A model generated the notes under the pieces. It was not told the origin of the DNA and did no database searches. It saw only the letters and a list, made by a program, of their open reading frames with translations. Below, in pieces: positions 52,835 through 62,475 of a DNA stretch of 64,000 bases (position 1 is its first letter; each line of letters opens with the position of its first letter). The stretch spans positions 34,749 to 98,748 of the forward strand of contig JACMPM010000136.1 in assembly GCA_014377485.1 (NCBI GenBank), given 5' to 3'. The position numbers and the translations under genes were made by a program. This DNA comes from Bacteriovorax sp. (GTDB taxonomy: Bacteria; Bdellovibrionota; Bacteriovoracia; Bacteriovoracales; Bacteriovoracaceae).

Positions 52835-53580
52835 AATTTTCTTAAAAAAGTAATCAATCCAAAACCTATCAATAATCCCAACCATGAGTTGGGATTATTT
52901 TGATCCGAAATCGTTCCACAAGAAACTGGCTGTTGTTTTGGATAGAGATAAGTAATCCCATCGATATCATCTGCCCCTAAACTTTTTCTCATATTAACCG
53001 TTGCATAATACATCAACGAATCTTTTACTGGGCTATGACCCAGGCCAAAAGCATGACCTAATTCGTGAGCAATTATTGAAACTTTTTCATCCCGCGATGA
53101 AGATACAAATTGGTTCCCGGCACGATCGTTAATCATTATCAGTGAGCCAATAATAGTTTTACCGCTGATATTATTTGGCACTGTGACTGCCAAAATAGAA
53201 GGGCTAGGAAAGGTTACAGCGTTTTGATTACAAGTGATCAGGATGTCCGAGTCGACAGCTAGTGCTGGGTTAGGATCGCACGAAGTAGAAGCGGTACAAA
53301 TTGGTCCTGTTTTATAGAGAGCAATTTTTGAAACGATACTCCCAGCTCGCAGTTTCAAACGAGAGGTAGGTGATCTATTCCAGTATTGATTAACAGCATC
53401 TGAAATGATGGAGATTAATTCGTGTTCATCGATTCCGATATTTGCACAATTACCAGCGGCCACATTAACTTTGACTTCATCTTTTCCAAAAACCAAAGTA
53501 GAAGTATTATTCAGAGTGAAGGCGTGAGCGCTTGTTGAAAAAATTATTAAAAAGCTTAAGAGAATTTTGCTTATATCCAT
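52798..53580 (-). CDS. Matrixin-like secreted metalloprotease with C-terminal membrane anchor
   Basis: A signal peptide (MDISKILLSFLIIFSTSAHA) leads to a metzincin catalytic domain with HELGHAFGLGH (His172, Glu173, His176, His182) and the Met-turn SLMYY, characteristic of matrixins (M10). The chain ends with NNPNSW, a hydrophobic stretch (LGLLIGFGLITF) and a basic tail (RKFQFRYLKLRPR), a pattern like the PEP-CTERM or MYXO-CTERM sorting tails. The track start at 53631 is 17 codons early; ATG 53580 has a GGAG ribosome site. It follows the beta-barrel gene after one base. Confidence 0.88.
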   Translation of the reverse strand: MDISKILLSFLIIFSTSAHAFTLNNTSTLVFGKDEVKVNVAAGNCANIGIDEHELISIISDAVNQYWNRSPTSRLKLRAGSIVSKIALYKTGPICTASTSCDPNPALAVDSDILITCNQNAVTFPSPSILAVTVPNNISGKTIIGSLIMINDRAGNQFVSSSRDEKVSIIAHELGHAFGLGHSPVKDSLMYYATVNMRKSLGADDIDGITYLYPKQQPVSCGTISDQNNPNSWLGLLIGFGLITFLRKFQFRYLKLRPRV

Positions 53581-53581
53581 T

Positions 53582-54178
53582 TTAAAATTCTCCAAAGTGA
53601 TAAGTTCCATTGATAGAAATTGAAAAAGCACGATCTTCAGATTTTAATAAGTTAAAAACGTAAGTGTGGAGATCAGCACTCCAGTCTTTATCAAAATCCA
53701 TTCCAAGTCCTAAGTTAATAATAAAACTTCGGGAATATTCGGTAGTATCTGGCAACGGAAATGAATCCGTAGTATTTCCGTTATTTAATTCTTCTGTTCC
53801 ACCAGATCCTGAGATACGTGTAAAGAAAAGCCCGGCCCCACCAATAAAGTGAAACATAGAAAATTTGTACTTAGCATTGGCCAGTGCAAAAAGTGACATT
53901 TTGCTGATATTTTCGTCACGTCCGTGACGCGGAATTGAGAAGCCAATTTCCGGTGCCAGGATAAATTTGTCGTTTATTGCATAGTCAATCGAGCTAGCAA
54001 TATAAGGATTAAAGCTACAAACAGTTGTTCCACCTAAATCATCAGTCTGAATTTTTCCAACGTATTCGCAGAGATTCCCCAATGACAAAGTTACATCATA
54101 AGCAATCGCAGTCTGTAAAAAAGTAAAACTGAGCAATACGAGAAATAAAATTGTCGGGTATTTTAATATTTTAGTCAT
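53582..54178 (-). CDS. Predicted outer membrane beta-barrel protein
   Basis: The 198-residue product has a signal peptide (ILFLVLLSFTFLQTAIA) and a mature part made of alternating strands with acidic turns, ending in a phenylalanine (NGTYHFGEF), as small outer membrane barrels do. The track start is a TTG at 54196; the ATG at 54178 is preferred, though no clear ribosome site precedes it. It is the first gene of a two-gene unit with the matrixin-like protease, suggesting a functional tie such as surface display, which is not proven. Confidence 0.7.
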   Translation of the reverse strand: MTKILKYPTILFLVLLSFTFLQTAIAYDVTLSLGNLCEYVGKIQTDDLGGTTVCSFNPYIASSIDYAINDKFILAPEIGFSIPRHGRDENISKMSLFALANAKYKFSMFHFIGGAGLFFTRISGSGGTEELNNGNTTDSFPLPDTTEYSRSFIINLGLGMDFDKDWSADLHTYVFNLLKSEDRAFSISINGTYHFGEF

Positions 54179-54262
54179 CGTTTTGTATTCTTTCAAAACT
54201 CAAGGTATTATGGCAACGTTAATTCCTAAAATATTACCTCTCACTTTAGACAAGGAAGCTTT

Positions 54263-55381
54263 ATGTTTGATAATTTTGTAATTCCCCCAAACCTTATTCC
54301 TAGCGACCCGCGTTTTGGCTGCGGTCCTTCCCTTGTTCCTGCTGATATTTTGCTAGCACTTCATAAAACGGGCACTGAGTATATGGGGACAAGCCATAGA
54401 AAGCCTGGAATAAAAAATGTAGTCAAAGAAATCCAAGATGGATTGATGAAATATTTCAATGTTCCAGCTGATTACTTAGTTGTTATGGGAAATGGGGGAG
54501 CAACACTTCTATTTGATATGATCGCTCTTGGAATCGTAGAAAAGAAAGCAACTCATTTTACTTGCGGAGAGTTTTCTGAAAAATGGTTTAAAAATTCAAA
54601 GCTAGTGCCTTGGATTGAAACTGAACAAGTTGCAGTTCCATTCGGAAAAGGAATCAATGGTACAGCTGTTGCAGGTTCTGATTTAATTGCTGTGACTTTA
54701 AATGAAACCTCAACTGGAGTTCAACTATCACTTCTGCCAGTGGTTGATGCCAATACAATCCTGGCCGTTGATGCAACTTCAGGTGGTGGTCAGTGTCCAT
54801 GTGATGTTTCTAAAACAGATATTTATTTCTTCTCGCCACAAAAAGTTTTTGCAAGTGACGGAGGCCTTTGGGTTGCGATCATGTCTCCAAAAGCCCTTGC
54901 ACGCGCGAAAAAAATTGCTGCCGATAAATCTCGTTATGTTCCAGATATGATGAACTGGAATAATGCTATTTCAAATTCAGAAATGAACCAAACATATAAC
55001 ACTCCGGCGCTTGCAACATTGTTTATGATGAATGAACAAATAAAGCTCATGAACCTTCTTGGTTACCAGGAAGTTATGAATCAAGCTCAAAGAAAAGCTG
55101 ACATGCTTTACGGATGGGCAGAATCTAAGCCATACCTTTCTCCTTTTATTGAAGAAAAAGAATTCAGATCAGTGGCCGTTGCTACAATTGATGTTGATCC
55201 AAAAGCTAATGTTGATGATGTGATTAAATTCTTAGAAAAGAAAAAAGTCGTTTACGGAATTGACGGATATAGAAAATTGGGAAGAAATCAATTCAGAATT
55301 TCTATGTTTCATAATATTTCTTACAACGATCTTGAAAAATTGACTGGGCTTTTATCTTTAATGATTGAATCGAAATTATAA
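54263..55381 (+). CDS. serC: Phosphoserine aminotransferase
   Basis: SerC converts 3-phosphohydroxypyruvate to phosphoserine in serine synthesis. The 372-residue chain has the PLP lysine Lys194 in FFSPQKVFASDGG, and DPRFGCGPSLVP with GTSHRKPGIKNVVKEIQ near the N-terminus, which resemble the actinobacterial/mycobacterial-type SerC rather than E. coli SerC. An AAGGA ribosome site lies 6 nt before the ATG. No serA or serB is adjacent. Confidence 0.93.
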   Translation: MFDNFVIPPNLIPSDPRFGCGPSLVPADILLALHKTGTEYMGTSHRKPGIKNVVKEIQDGLMKYFNVPADYLVVMGNGGATLLFDMIALGIVEKKATHFTCGEFSEKWFKNSKLVPWIETEQVAVPFGKGINGTAVAGSDLIAVTLNETSTGVQLSLLPVVDANTILAVDATSGGGQCPCDVSKTDIYFFSPQKVFASDGGLWVAIMSPKALARAKKIAADKSRYVPDMMNWNNAISNSEMNQTYNTPALATLFMMNEQIKLMNLLGYQEVMNQAQRKADMLYGWAESKPYLSPFIEEKEFRSVAVATIDVDPKANVDDVIKFLEKKKVVYGIDGYRKLGRNQFRISMFHNISYNDLEKLTGLLSLMIESKL

Positions 55382-55398
55382 AATAATAAAAAAGGGTT

Positions 55399-55428
55399 CC
55401 AGGAGACTTGTTACGAAAAGTCTCCTGG
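55399..55428 (-). terminator. Hairpin with leftward terminator character
   Basis: CCAGGAGACTT and AAGTCTCCTGG form an 11-bp stem with an 8-nt loop. Read leftward it is followed by AACCCTTTTTT, so it would terminate transcripts coming from the chemoreceptor side; rightward, after serC, no clear T-run follows. The same two arms recur at 59107-59134. Confidence 0.55.
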
Positions 55429-55469
55429 CTGGCCTTTAATCCATTGCAAGCGAGGCAGCTCGCTAAGAT

Positions 55470-55652
55470 TTGCCCTTAACTCTTGACACCATATCGAGGA
55501 GGCTTGTTCAACAACAGCTAGCTCGTTTACTATCGAGCATCTCAAAAACACAAACACTTATTGGTAAAATTCCCGAAGCAATCAGATCTATATTTATTGA
55601 GAAAGATTTTCTACCAGAACCAATAATAGAACTAGTGAATCATATAAAATGA
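55470..55652 (+). other. Unassigned short ORF or gene remnant
   Basis: An open frame of 60 codons from TTG encodes a plausible helical sequence (QQLARLLSSISKTQTLIGKI, then IPEAIRSIFIEK). A GAGGAGG ribosome-like site lies inside it, but the only start just beyond that site is in another frame. It may be a decayed or frameshifted small gene. It occupies the 280-base gap between serC and the chemoreceptor. Confidence 0.25.
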
Positions 55653-55661
55653 AAATTCGTT

Positions 55662-57251
55662 TTAAGTTTCTGCATCCTGAGCTGCCAAGGTCTCAACATC
55701 ATAGCTCTTTTTAGCTCCCAGCATTTTTCTTAGACTTTGAATTGAAAATCTCAGGTTGTGAGACTGTACTCTTAGATTTTCTGCTGCTTCTTTAGAGCGA
55801 TTCGACATATCTACTGAATTATTAGTATCGTCATTTAAATGTTTGAGAGCTTTATTGACTTCATCAACTCCCGAAGATTGCTCTTTTATAGCAACAGATA
55901 TTTGGTTAATTGAGCCATCTTGATCATTTACACAAATAGTAATTTGATTTAATTCCTTTAAGCAATCTGATGCCACAACATTACCAGCTTGAACCTTATC
56001 ACGTCCTCGACTGACGATTAAGCTGATATTTTTTGTTGTTTTCTCCGCTATCAAACGGACTTGGTTTTGAGAATCGATTAGCATTTGATTAATATCACTT
56101 GAAGCTTGACCAGACATTCTAGCAAGGTTTCCTACTTCTTCGGCGACAACAGCAAAACCTTTTCCACTTTCTCCTGCGCGAGCTGCCTCAACCGCAGCGT
56201 TAAAAGACAGAAGTTTAGTTTGAAAAACAATATCATTAATAATTTCGGTCTTTTTAGCAATTTGGGAAATAACATCGATTATCTTTTTAATTTCTTCTCC
56301 GTTTTCAACAACATTTTTATGAATATCATCATAGCTTAATGATATTTCTTTCATTTCAATAATCATTCTATCGACAGTTTTTTTACCAGATTCTGCTGAA
56401 GACTTTGTTATGCCGGAGAGATGATAGGCATGAGTTGCAGATTGATCATTGTTTTTAATAGTGGCAGAAATTTCGTCCATTGCCGTTACACTTTGAGTAA
56501 TGCTCGAAACTTGACTATCTACCGATGAAGTAAGATGTCGGCTTACTAAGTTCATTTTTTGCGAAGAGTTTTGCAAATCATGGACTGTTTGAGAAAGTGT
56601 TTCAACTGTATCGTTAATACCATTCATTATATTTTTAACAAGAATATGACATGCTATTAAAGACAATCCAAAAATCAATAAAAGAACGATTCTAATTTGA
56701 TTAACAAATCCAGACATCGTTGCCTTAACATCTTCAACATACATTCCGGAGCCAATAATCCAACCCCAAGGCTCATAAAGTTTTAAAAAAGAAGTTTTTT
56801 CTTTTGAATCTTTTTCTTCAGGTTTTGGCCAAAGATAATTATATGTTCCTTCACCATTATTTTTTTGTACAATATTTGTCATATCAACAAATATTGAATT
56901 TCCATTTGGATCTTTGATAATCGAGACATCCGTGCCATTGAGTGCACTTTTAATCGGATGAATAATCATTTTATTCTGTAAATTATGAATCCAAAAATAA
57001 TTACCACCATTCAATCTAATATTTTGAATTTGATTTAATACTTCTTTTTTTGCCTGTTCTTCACTTAATTCTTTTGCCAAAACTTTTTTACCATAATGAT
57101 CAATTACTGAATAAATTGTTCTAACCGAAGATTCCGGAACTCTTTCAATCATTTGAGTTTGGAATTTATTAATAACAAAAATGTTTACATATAAATATAT
57201 TATTAGCGAAAGGCCGGTTAGAATACCCATAAATTTTGTATATAAGCTCAA
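55662..57251 (-). CDS. Methyl-accepting chemotaxis protein with Cache domain
   Basis: A chemoreceptor: an N-terminal membrane helix, a periplasmic single Cache domain at residues ~30-180 ([36 protein letters not shown]), a second membrane helix ([18 protein letters not shown]) and a cytoplasmic signalling domain with the conserved hairpin tip [24 protein letters not shown]. No HAMP domain is obvious. The start is a TTG with AGGAG 7 nt upstream, which fixes it. The signal ligand is unknown; this Cache type often binds small organic acids. No che genes are adjacent. Confidence 0.94.
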   Translation of the reverse strand: MSLYTKFMGILTGLSLIIYLYVNIFVINKFQTQMIERVPESSVRTIYSVIDHYGKKVLAKELSEEQAKKEVLNQIQNIRLNGGNYFWIHNLQNKMIIHPIKSALNGTDVSIIKDPNGNSIFVDMTNIVQKNNGEGTYNYLWPKPEEKDSKEKTSFLKLYEPWGWIIGSGMYVEDVKATMSGFVNQIRIVLLLIFGLSLIACHILVKNIMNGINDTVETLSQTVHDLQNSSQKMNLVSRHLTSSVDSQVSSITQSVTAMDEISATIKNNDQSATHAYHLSGITKSSAESGKKTVDRMIIEMKEISLSYDDIHKNVVENGEEIKKIIDVISQIAKKTEIINDIVFQTKLLSFNAAVEAARAGESGKGFAVVAEEVGNLARMSGQASSDINQMLIDSQNQVRLIAEKTTKNISLIVSRGRDKVQAGNVVASDCLKELNQITICVNDQDGSINQISVAIKEQSSGVDEVNKALKHLNDDTNNSVDMSNRSKEAAENLRVQSHNLRFSIQSLRKMLGAKKSYDVETLAAQDAET

Positions 57252-57505
57252 ACAATTGCTCCTGTATAATTAAGCAAAGAATCGGAGTTTGCGAATATTT
57301 CTTGATTAAATCTTAAAGCCATTCAAATCTATAAATGGAAAGAATATTTATGTGTTCAGATTAGCAGGTTATTTCATAATATAGTTCAGACTGATAAGTT
57401 AAGTCTGTTTACATAAAGTAATTTCATTTTTGTAATTCGCAATAACAATAAGAAGAAAAACACTAAAATTTAATACCATTCTCTGTCTAAGCAATTTAGC
57501 TATTT

Positions 57506-57916
57506 CTAAACTTTTTTTATCAAGTCACTTAAAAGTTTTTTAGAAAGATAGTTCTGAGTTGATTTCTCAATTCCGCAAACGACTTGTTCGAGTACCGAAT
57601 CAATGCAACGGCTGACGTCGCAGGCTTTTGTAATTGGTTTTTTATGAACATTTATAAATTTTTTTTCATCGGTTGAAGCAAGATAAATATCATTAAGGGA
57701 AATGTCGGATGGATGTTTTGCTAATTCAATCCCGCCGCCTTTACCGCGGTAACTTTTGATCAAGTCGGCTGCTACAAGGCGAGAAACAATCTTTCTCACA
57801 AAAGTAGGATTAGTCTTAAGCACATTAGCAAGCTTATCTGAATTTACCAACTCTTCTGAGTTGTAACCTAAAGTCATCATAATCTGAACTGAGACGGAAA
57901 ATCTGGTATCAATCAT
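57506..57916 (-). CDS. Rrf2-family transcriptional regulator
   Basis: A 136-residue winged-helix protein: DTRFSVSVQIMMTLGY, then LANVLKTNPTFVRKIVSRLVAADLI and YRGKGGGIELAKHPSDISLNDIY are typical Rrf2. Cysteines at KACDVSRCIDSVLEQVVCG are spaced differently from IscR, so a Fe-S or redox role is possible but not assured. It is divergent from the old yellow enzyme gene, suggesting that it controls that gene, perhaps in response to electrophiles or oxidative stress. No target motif is proven. Confidence 0.9.
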   Translation of the reverse strand: MIDTRFSVSVQIMMTLGYNSEELVNSDKLANVLKTNPTFVRKIVSRLVAADLIKSYRGKGGGIELAKHPSDISLNDIYLASTDEKKFINVHKKPITKACDVSRCIDSVLEQVVCGIEKSTQNYLSKKLLSDLIKKV

Positions 57917-57932
57917 AATACTATTGTAACAT

Positions 57933-57944
57933 AGAATTAATTCT
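57933..57944. promoter_or_regulatory. Palindromic candidate operator between rrf2 and OYE
   Basis: AGAATTAATTCT is a perfect 12-bp palindrome in the 123-base divergent region between the Rrf2 and old yellow enzyme genes. It lies 17 bp from the Rrf2 start and 15 bp before the -35 box of the rightward promoter. It is short and AT-rich, hence weak evidence. Confidence 0.3.
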
Positions 57945-57958
57945 TAATGTATCTTTTA

Positions 57959-57987
57959 TTGTTGCATTAAGGTTTTTTTGATATAAT
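57959..57987 (+). promoter_or_regulatory. Candidate sigma-70 promoter for the old yellow enzyme gene
   Basis: TTGTTG (57959-57964) is followed after 17 nt by a perfect TATAAT (57982-57987), about 50 nt upstream of the preferred ATG at 58040. The -10 is excellent and the -35 moderate. Confidence 0.6.
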
Positions 57988-58039
57988 GTACTTATGTTGA
58001 ATACAATAAATGATAAAACCACATTACAATGAGATTAAT

Positions 58040-59092
58040 ATGTCGATTCTACTTTCTCCTCTAAAAGTCGGGGCCTTAACACTTCCTAATAGAATTATTA
58101 TGGCGCCACTAACCAGATCGCGTGCGGCAAATCCAGGCAGAGTTCCCAATGATTTGATGGTTCAATATTATGAGCAACGTGCTACTGCCGGTCTGATTTT
58201 AACAGAGGCCACATCTGTTGACCCTATGGGGGTGGGGTACGCCAATACTCCTGGGATCTGGTCAGTTGAACAAGTAGCTGGTTGGAAAAAAATTACAAAG
58301 GCCGTTCACGATAAAAATGGCCGTATTTTTATGCAACTCTGGCACGTAGGAAGAATTTCAGATCCAATCTTTTTAAATGGAGCAACTCCTGTTGCCCCAT
58401 CGGCCATAAAACCCAAAGGACATGTTTCATTGGTTCGTCCCGAAAAAGATTACATAACTCCAAGAGCTCTTGAGACCAGTGAGATTCCAGGAATTGTGGA
58501 AGGCTATAGAAGAGGCGCTCAAAACGCAAAAGACGCTGGATTCGACGGTGTGGAAATTCACGGTGCCAATGGATATCTGCTTGATCAATTTCTTCAAGAC
58601 GGAACTAATAAGCGCTCAGATCAGTATGGTGGTTCAATTGAGAATCGGGCGAGATTAATGCTCGAAGTAACTGATGCAGTAATTAATGTTTGGGGTGCTG
58701 ATAGAGTTGGAATGCATTTAGCTCCTCGAGGAGACGCACATGATATAAGTGATTCAAACCCACTTGCCACTTTTGGTTATGTCGCCTCTGAGCTAGGAAA
58801 AAGAAAAATTGCTTTTATCTTCACTCGTGAGCATCAGGCAGAAGATAGTATTACTCCAGAATTAAAAAAAATATTTGGTGGTGTTTTCATTGCTAACGAA
58901 AAATTTACTAAAGAGACTGCTGAAAAAACAATTGAAAGTGGAGTTGCCGATGCTGTCTCGTTTGGACTTCCTTATATTTCAAATCCAGATTTAGTGGAAC
59001 GCTTTGCTGAAGGGGCCCCATTAAATGAAACCAATTTTAACACAATTTACGCCGAAGGTGCATCTGGCTATACTGACTATCCATCAATGTAA
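58040..59092 (+). CDS. Old yellow enzyme-family FMN ene-reductase (NemA-like)
   Basis: An FMN flavoprotein that reduces activated C=C bonds or nitro compounds with NADPH. The ~350-residue TIM barrel shows IIMAPLTRSRA, QLWHVGRIS, GVEIHGANGYLLDQFLQ (substrate-binding His and Asn) and YGGSIENRARLMLEV, all classical OYE motifs. The track start at 58010 adds ten residues; the ATG at 58040 begins MSILLSPLKVG as relatives do, and lies downstream of a good promoter. It is divergent from an Rrf2 regulator. Confidence 0.95.
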   Translation: MSILLSPLKVGALTLPNRIIMAPLTRSRAANPGRVPNDLMVQYYEQRATAGLILTEATSVDPMGVGYANTPGIWSVEQVAGWKKITKAVHDKNGRIFMQLWHVGRISDPIFLNGATPVAPSAIKPKGHVSLVRPEKDYITPRALETSEIPGIVEGYRRGAQNAKDAGFDGVEIHGANGYLLDQFLQDGTNKRSDQYGGSIENRARLMLEVTDAVINVWGADRVGMHLAPRGDAHDISDSNPLATFGYVASELGKRKIAFIFTREHQAEDSITPELKKIFGGVFIANEKFTKETAEKTIESGVADAVSFGLPYISNPDLVERFAEGAPLNETNFNTIYAEGASGYTDYPSM

Positions 59093-59100
59093 AATATTCC

Positions 59101-59140
59101 AAGTTTCCAGGAGACTTTTTTTTAAGTCTCCTGGAAACTT
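59101..59140. terminator. Strong intrinsic terminator
   Basis: AAGTTTCCAGGAGACTT and AAGTCTCCTGGAAACTT form a perfect 17-bp stem with a six-T loop, followed by T4 on the right after the ACTT end of the stem. It serves the old yellow enzyme gene and lies 9 bp before the convergent tgt stop. The core arms match the hairpin at 55399-55428. Confidence 0.8.
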
Positions 59141-59149
59141 TTTTAGTTC

Positions 59150-60328
<1,179 letters not shown>

Positions 60329-62311
60329 TTAAAGCGTATTAATTATATCATCGAGGGATTTTTCAATATTTTTATTCATTCCTACTCTCGTTTTATCTTC
60401 CACCAACGCGCGCTTAGTTTGCAGAACGTTTTTAATGAAAAATGCGCGCCAGGATGGGTTATCTAATTCATGGACCTTCTTAGCTTCATTGATGTAATAA
60501 GTCAAAAGGATGGAGTACTTCGAGCGCTCAAAAGCTTCAAGAACTTCAAGGATTTGGGGGTCTTTAAGCCCATCGTTATTGGATTGATCATAGCGAAGAC
60601 CATTGATCACGCCATCGGTAAAATTTTCTAATAGCTTAGTTTGTTTAGGGACTGTTAATGAAAATTCAATGATTTCTTTTCTTCCAAACAGAAAAACTTT
60701 CTCTTCTCTTCCAGCTCCAGAAATTTTGATGGCTGGATTTTTTTTATCAAAAGAATTAAGAAGAAAATTATCTAAGGATCGAAAGTCTTTCAAAAATTGC
60801 TCTTTAAATAGAAATCCATTGGCAAGCATAGGTCCAAATTCTAAAATACCCGGAAGCAGCGTTGTTAGTGAGAGCTCTAAACTTTTCATTGATTTATTTT
60901 TCAGCACTTCATTATCAATCTGATTATTTGGAATATTCAAGCTCGCAAGCGGATTAGAATAGCGAAGTTTAAATAAGGCCTGACTTAAACTGATGCGATT
61001 TTGTTCCTGCATTAATAATGCTTTTTTATTTTTGAGGTCATAAAGTGCCAGTCCTATTTTCTTATTTTCGAAATAAGGAAGTAGAGCGTAGTCTTTGTTG
61101 AGATCAGAGTTTAGCGAAAACCCCAGCTCTCTTGAACTCGAAACCAGATGAGTTGTATGAACGTCTTTGTATTTGGGAGGAAGATTTTTCTCAATCGTTA
61201 TACTAGCAGTGTAGGGTGGTCTTAAGAAAAAAGGAGAAAGAACACAAGCTATGCTTAGAACCGGAGTGATTGCTTTTCTGGATAATTTAAAAATAAAAGA
61301 AGTGTTGATTTCTCTTTCAGAAAAAGTAAGAAGTTCTTTCATGTTTTTCCCTTTATACAAAGGAATATCAAACAGCAGAAGTGGCAATACAATAATATTT
61401 AATAGAGCGTAAAGATAGGCCTTAAATCGAAGTGCAAAAATACTTTTATTATTATCTTTGTGGTGAAGTCCAATTAAAAAAGCACCGGGTGTTGTTCCTA
61501 AAATCAAACTGGTAAAGATCATCAGGAAATGAAAACAAATAAAAAACTCAATGAGAGAAAGTATTTTCACTGAAGCAATTGGACTTTGTTGGATTGTTAA
61601 ATTGGATGTAATAAATTCAGTTACAGGATAGAGAAAATCCTGAACAATTGAGAGGAAGCCAAGACTCGGAATAACAAAACTTAAAAGCAAATAGGTGAGA
61701 GCGATATCCACGACAAAACCATAAATTTTATAAGGAATAAGTTTTACAGTAGAGAAATTGAAAATGCGCTCTTTTTTTACAGCTTCTAATTTTTTATGAT
61801 GAATAGGCATTTCTTTAAAAGCGAATTCTTCTTGCTCAACCTCTTCCTCTGCAATAACTTGTGCTACTTCTTCATTTTTTTCATCTTCAAAATCGCTCAT
61901 GTCTGCCAGTTCATTGATCTTGGTAAAAGGCGTTGGAGCAACGGGAATTTCGCGTGAAGCAGCTTTGATAATCCCTGTTTCTCTGCGAATGATAATTTCA
62001 ACTTTACCAACTTTTAGAACATCTAATTTTTCTAAAATATAAAGTTTGCCTTTTTCCAAAGGCAGTCCATTTAAGAAAGAGTCACCATCACGACCTAAAT
62101 AGTGAACAGTTAAAATATTATTTCTTCTTCGAAAAAGGAAATGTTTCGCTTTAATTTTTGGGTCGATTAAAATCAGGTCGTTTCTTGGATCAATGCCCGC
62201 AAGTACCCGGTCAATAACTTCCAGCTTTTTAGGTGATTGGTCGGGTATTCGCACGTCGAGAGTATAAATCAATTCTGTATGGAGTTTTCTTGAATCTGTA
62301 TTTTCATTCAT
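60329..62311 (-). CDS. FHA-like and RDD-domain membrane protein
   Basis: Residues ~30-112 form an FHA-like domain (RNDLILIDP, KAKHFLF, LNGLPLEKGKLYILEKLD), but the usual phosphothreonine-contacting arginine and serine are not in their expected places, so binding may be lost. An acidic linker (EEVAQVIAEEEVEQEEFAF) precedes an RDD-type membrane region at residues ~190-330 (YGFVVDIALTYLLL, GTTPGAFLIGLHHKD), a further helix near 340 and a ~300-residue C-terminal part likely facing the periplasm. The family and function are unclear; tgt follows after 18 nt. Confidence 0.75.
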   Translation of the reverse strand: MNENTDSRKLHTELIYTLDVRIPDQSPKKLEVIDRVLAGIDPRNDLILIDPKIKAKHFLFRRRNNILTVHYLGRDGDSFLNGLPLEKGKLYILEKLDVLKVGKVEIIIRRETGIIKAASREIPVAPTPFTKINELADMSDFEDEKNEEVAQVIAEEEVEQEEFAFKEMPIHHKKLEAVKKERIFNFSTVKLIPYKIYGFVVDIALTYLLLSFVIPSLGFLSIVQDFLYPVTEFITSNLTIQQSPIASVKILSLIEFFICFHFLMIFTSLILGTTPGAFLIGLHHKDNNKSIFALRFKAYLYALLNIIVLPLLLFDIPLYKGKNMKELLTFSEREINTSFIFKLSRKAITPVLSIACVLSPFFLRPPYTASITIEKNLPPKYKDVHTTHLVSSSRELGFSLNSDLNKDYALLPYFENKKIGLALYDLKNKKALLMQEQNRISLSQALFKLRYSNPLASLNIPNNQIDNEVLKNKSMKSLELSLTTLLPGILEFGPMLANGFLFKEQFLKDFRSLDNFLLNSFDKKNPAIKISGAGREEKVFLFGRKEIIEFSLTVPKQTKLLENFTDGVINGLRYDQSNNDGLKDPQILEVLEAFERSKYSILLTYYINEAKKVHELDNPSWRAFFIKNVLQTKRALVEDKTRVGMNKNIEKSLDDIINTL

Positions 62312-62475
62312 TGGTCTATTGTCATAAAAATTTAGAAGAACTGCAATTTTATTTCGGGAAATTTATTCCGGATGAATTCACTGGAACATAAAACTCTTTA
62401 CAAATTTTCGAGTTAAAATAGGATGGAAGAGTGTCAATTCTAGTTTTAAGGCTTACTGAAAAGGAAAAAAAATCA

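Noticed and set aside
57387-57407. CAGACT/AGTCTG hairpin downstream of the second Rrf2 gene
   Set aside because: Six-base stem with a 9-nt loop and no T-run in the leftward direction; not convincing as a terminator.
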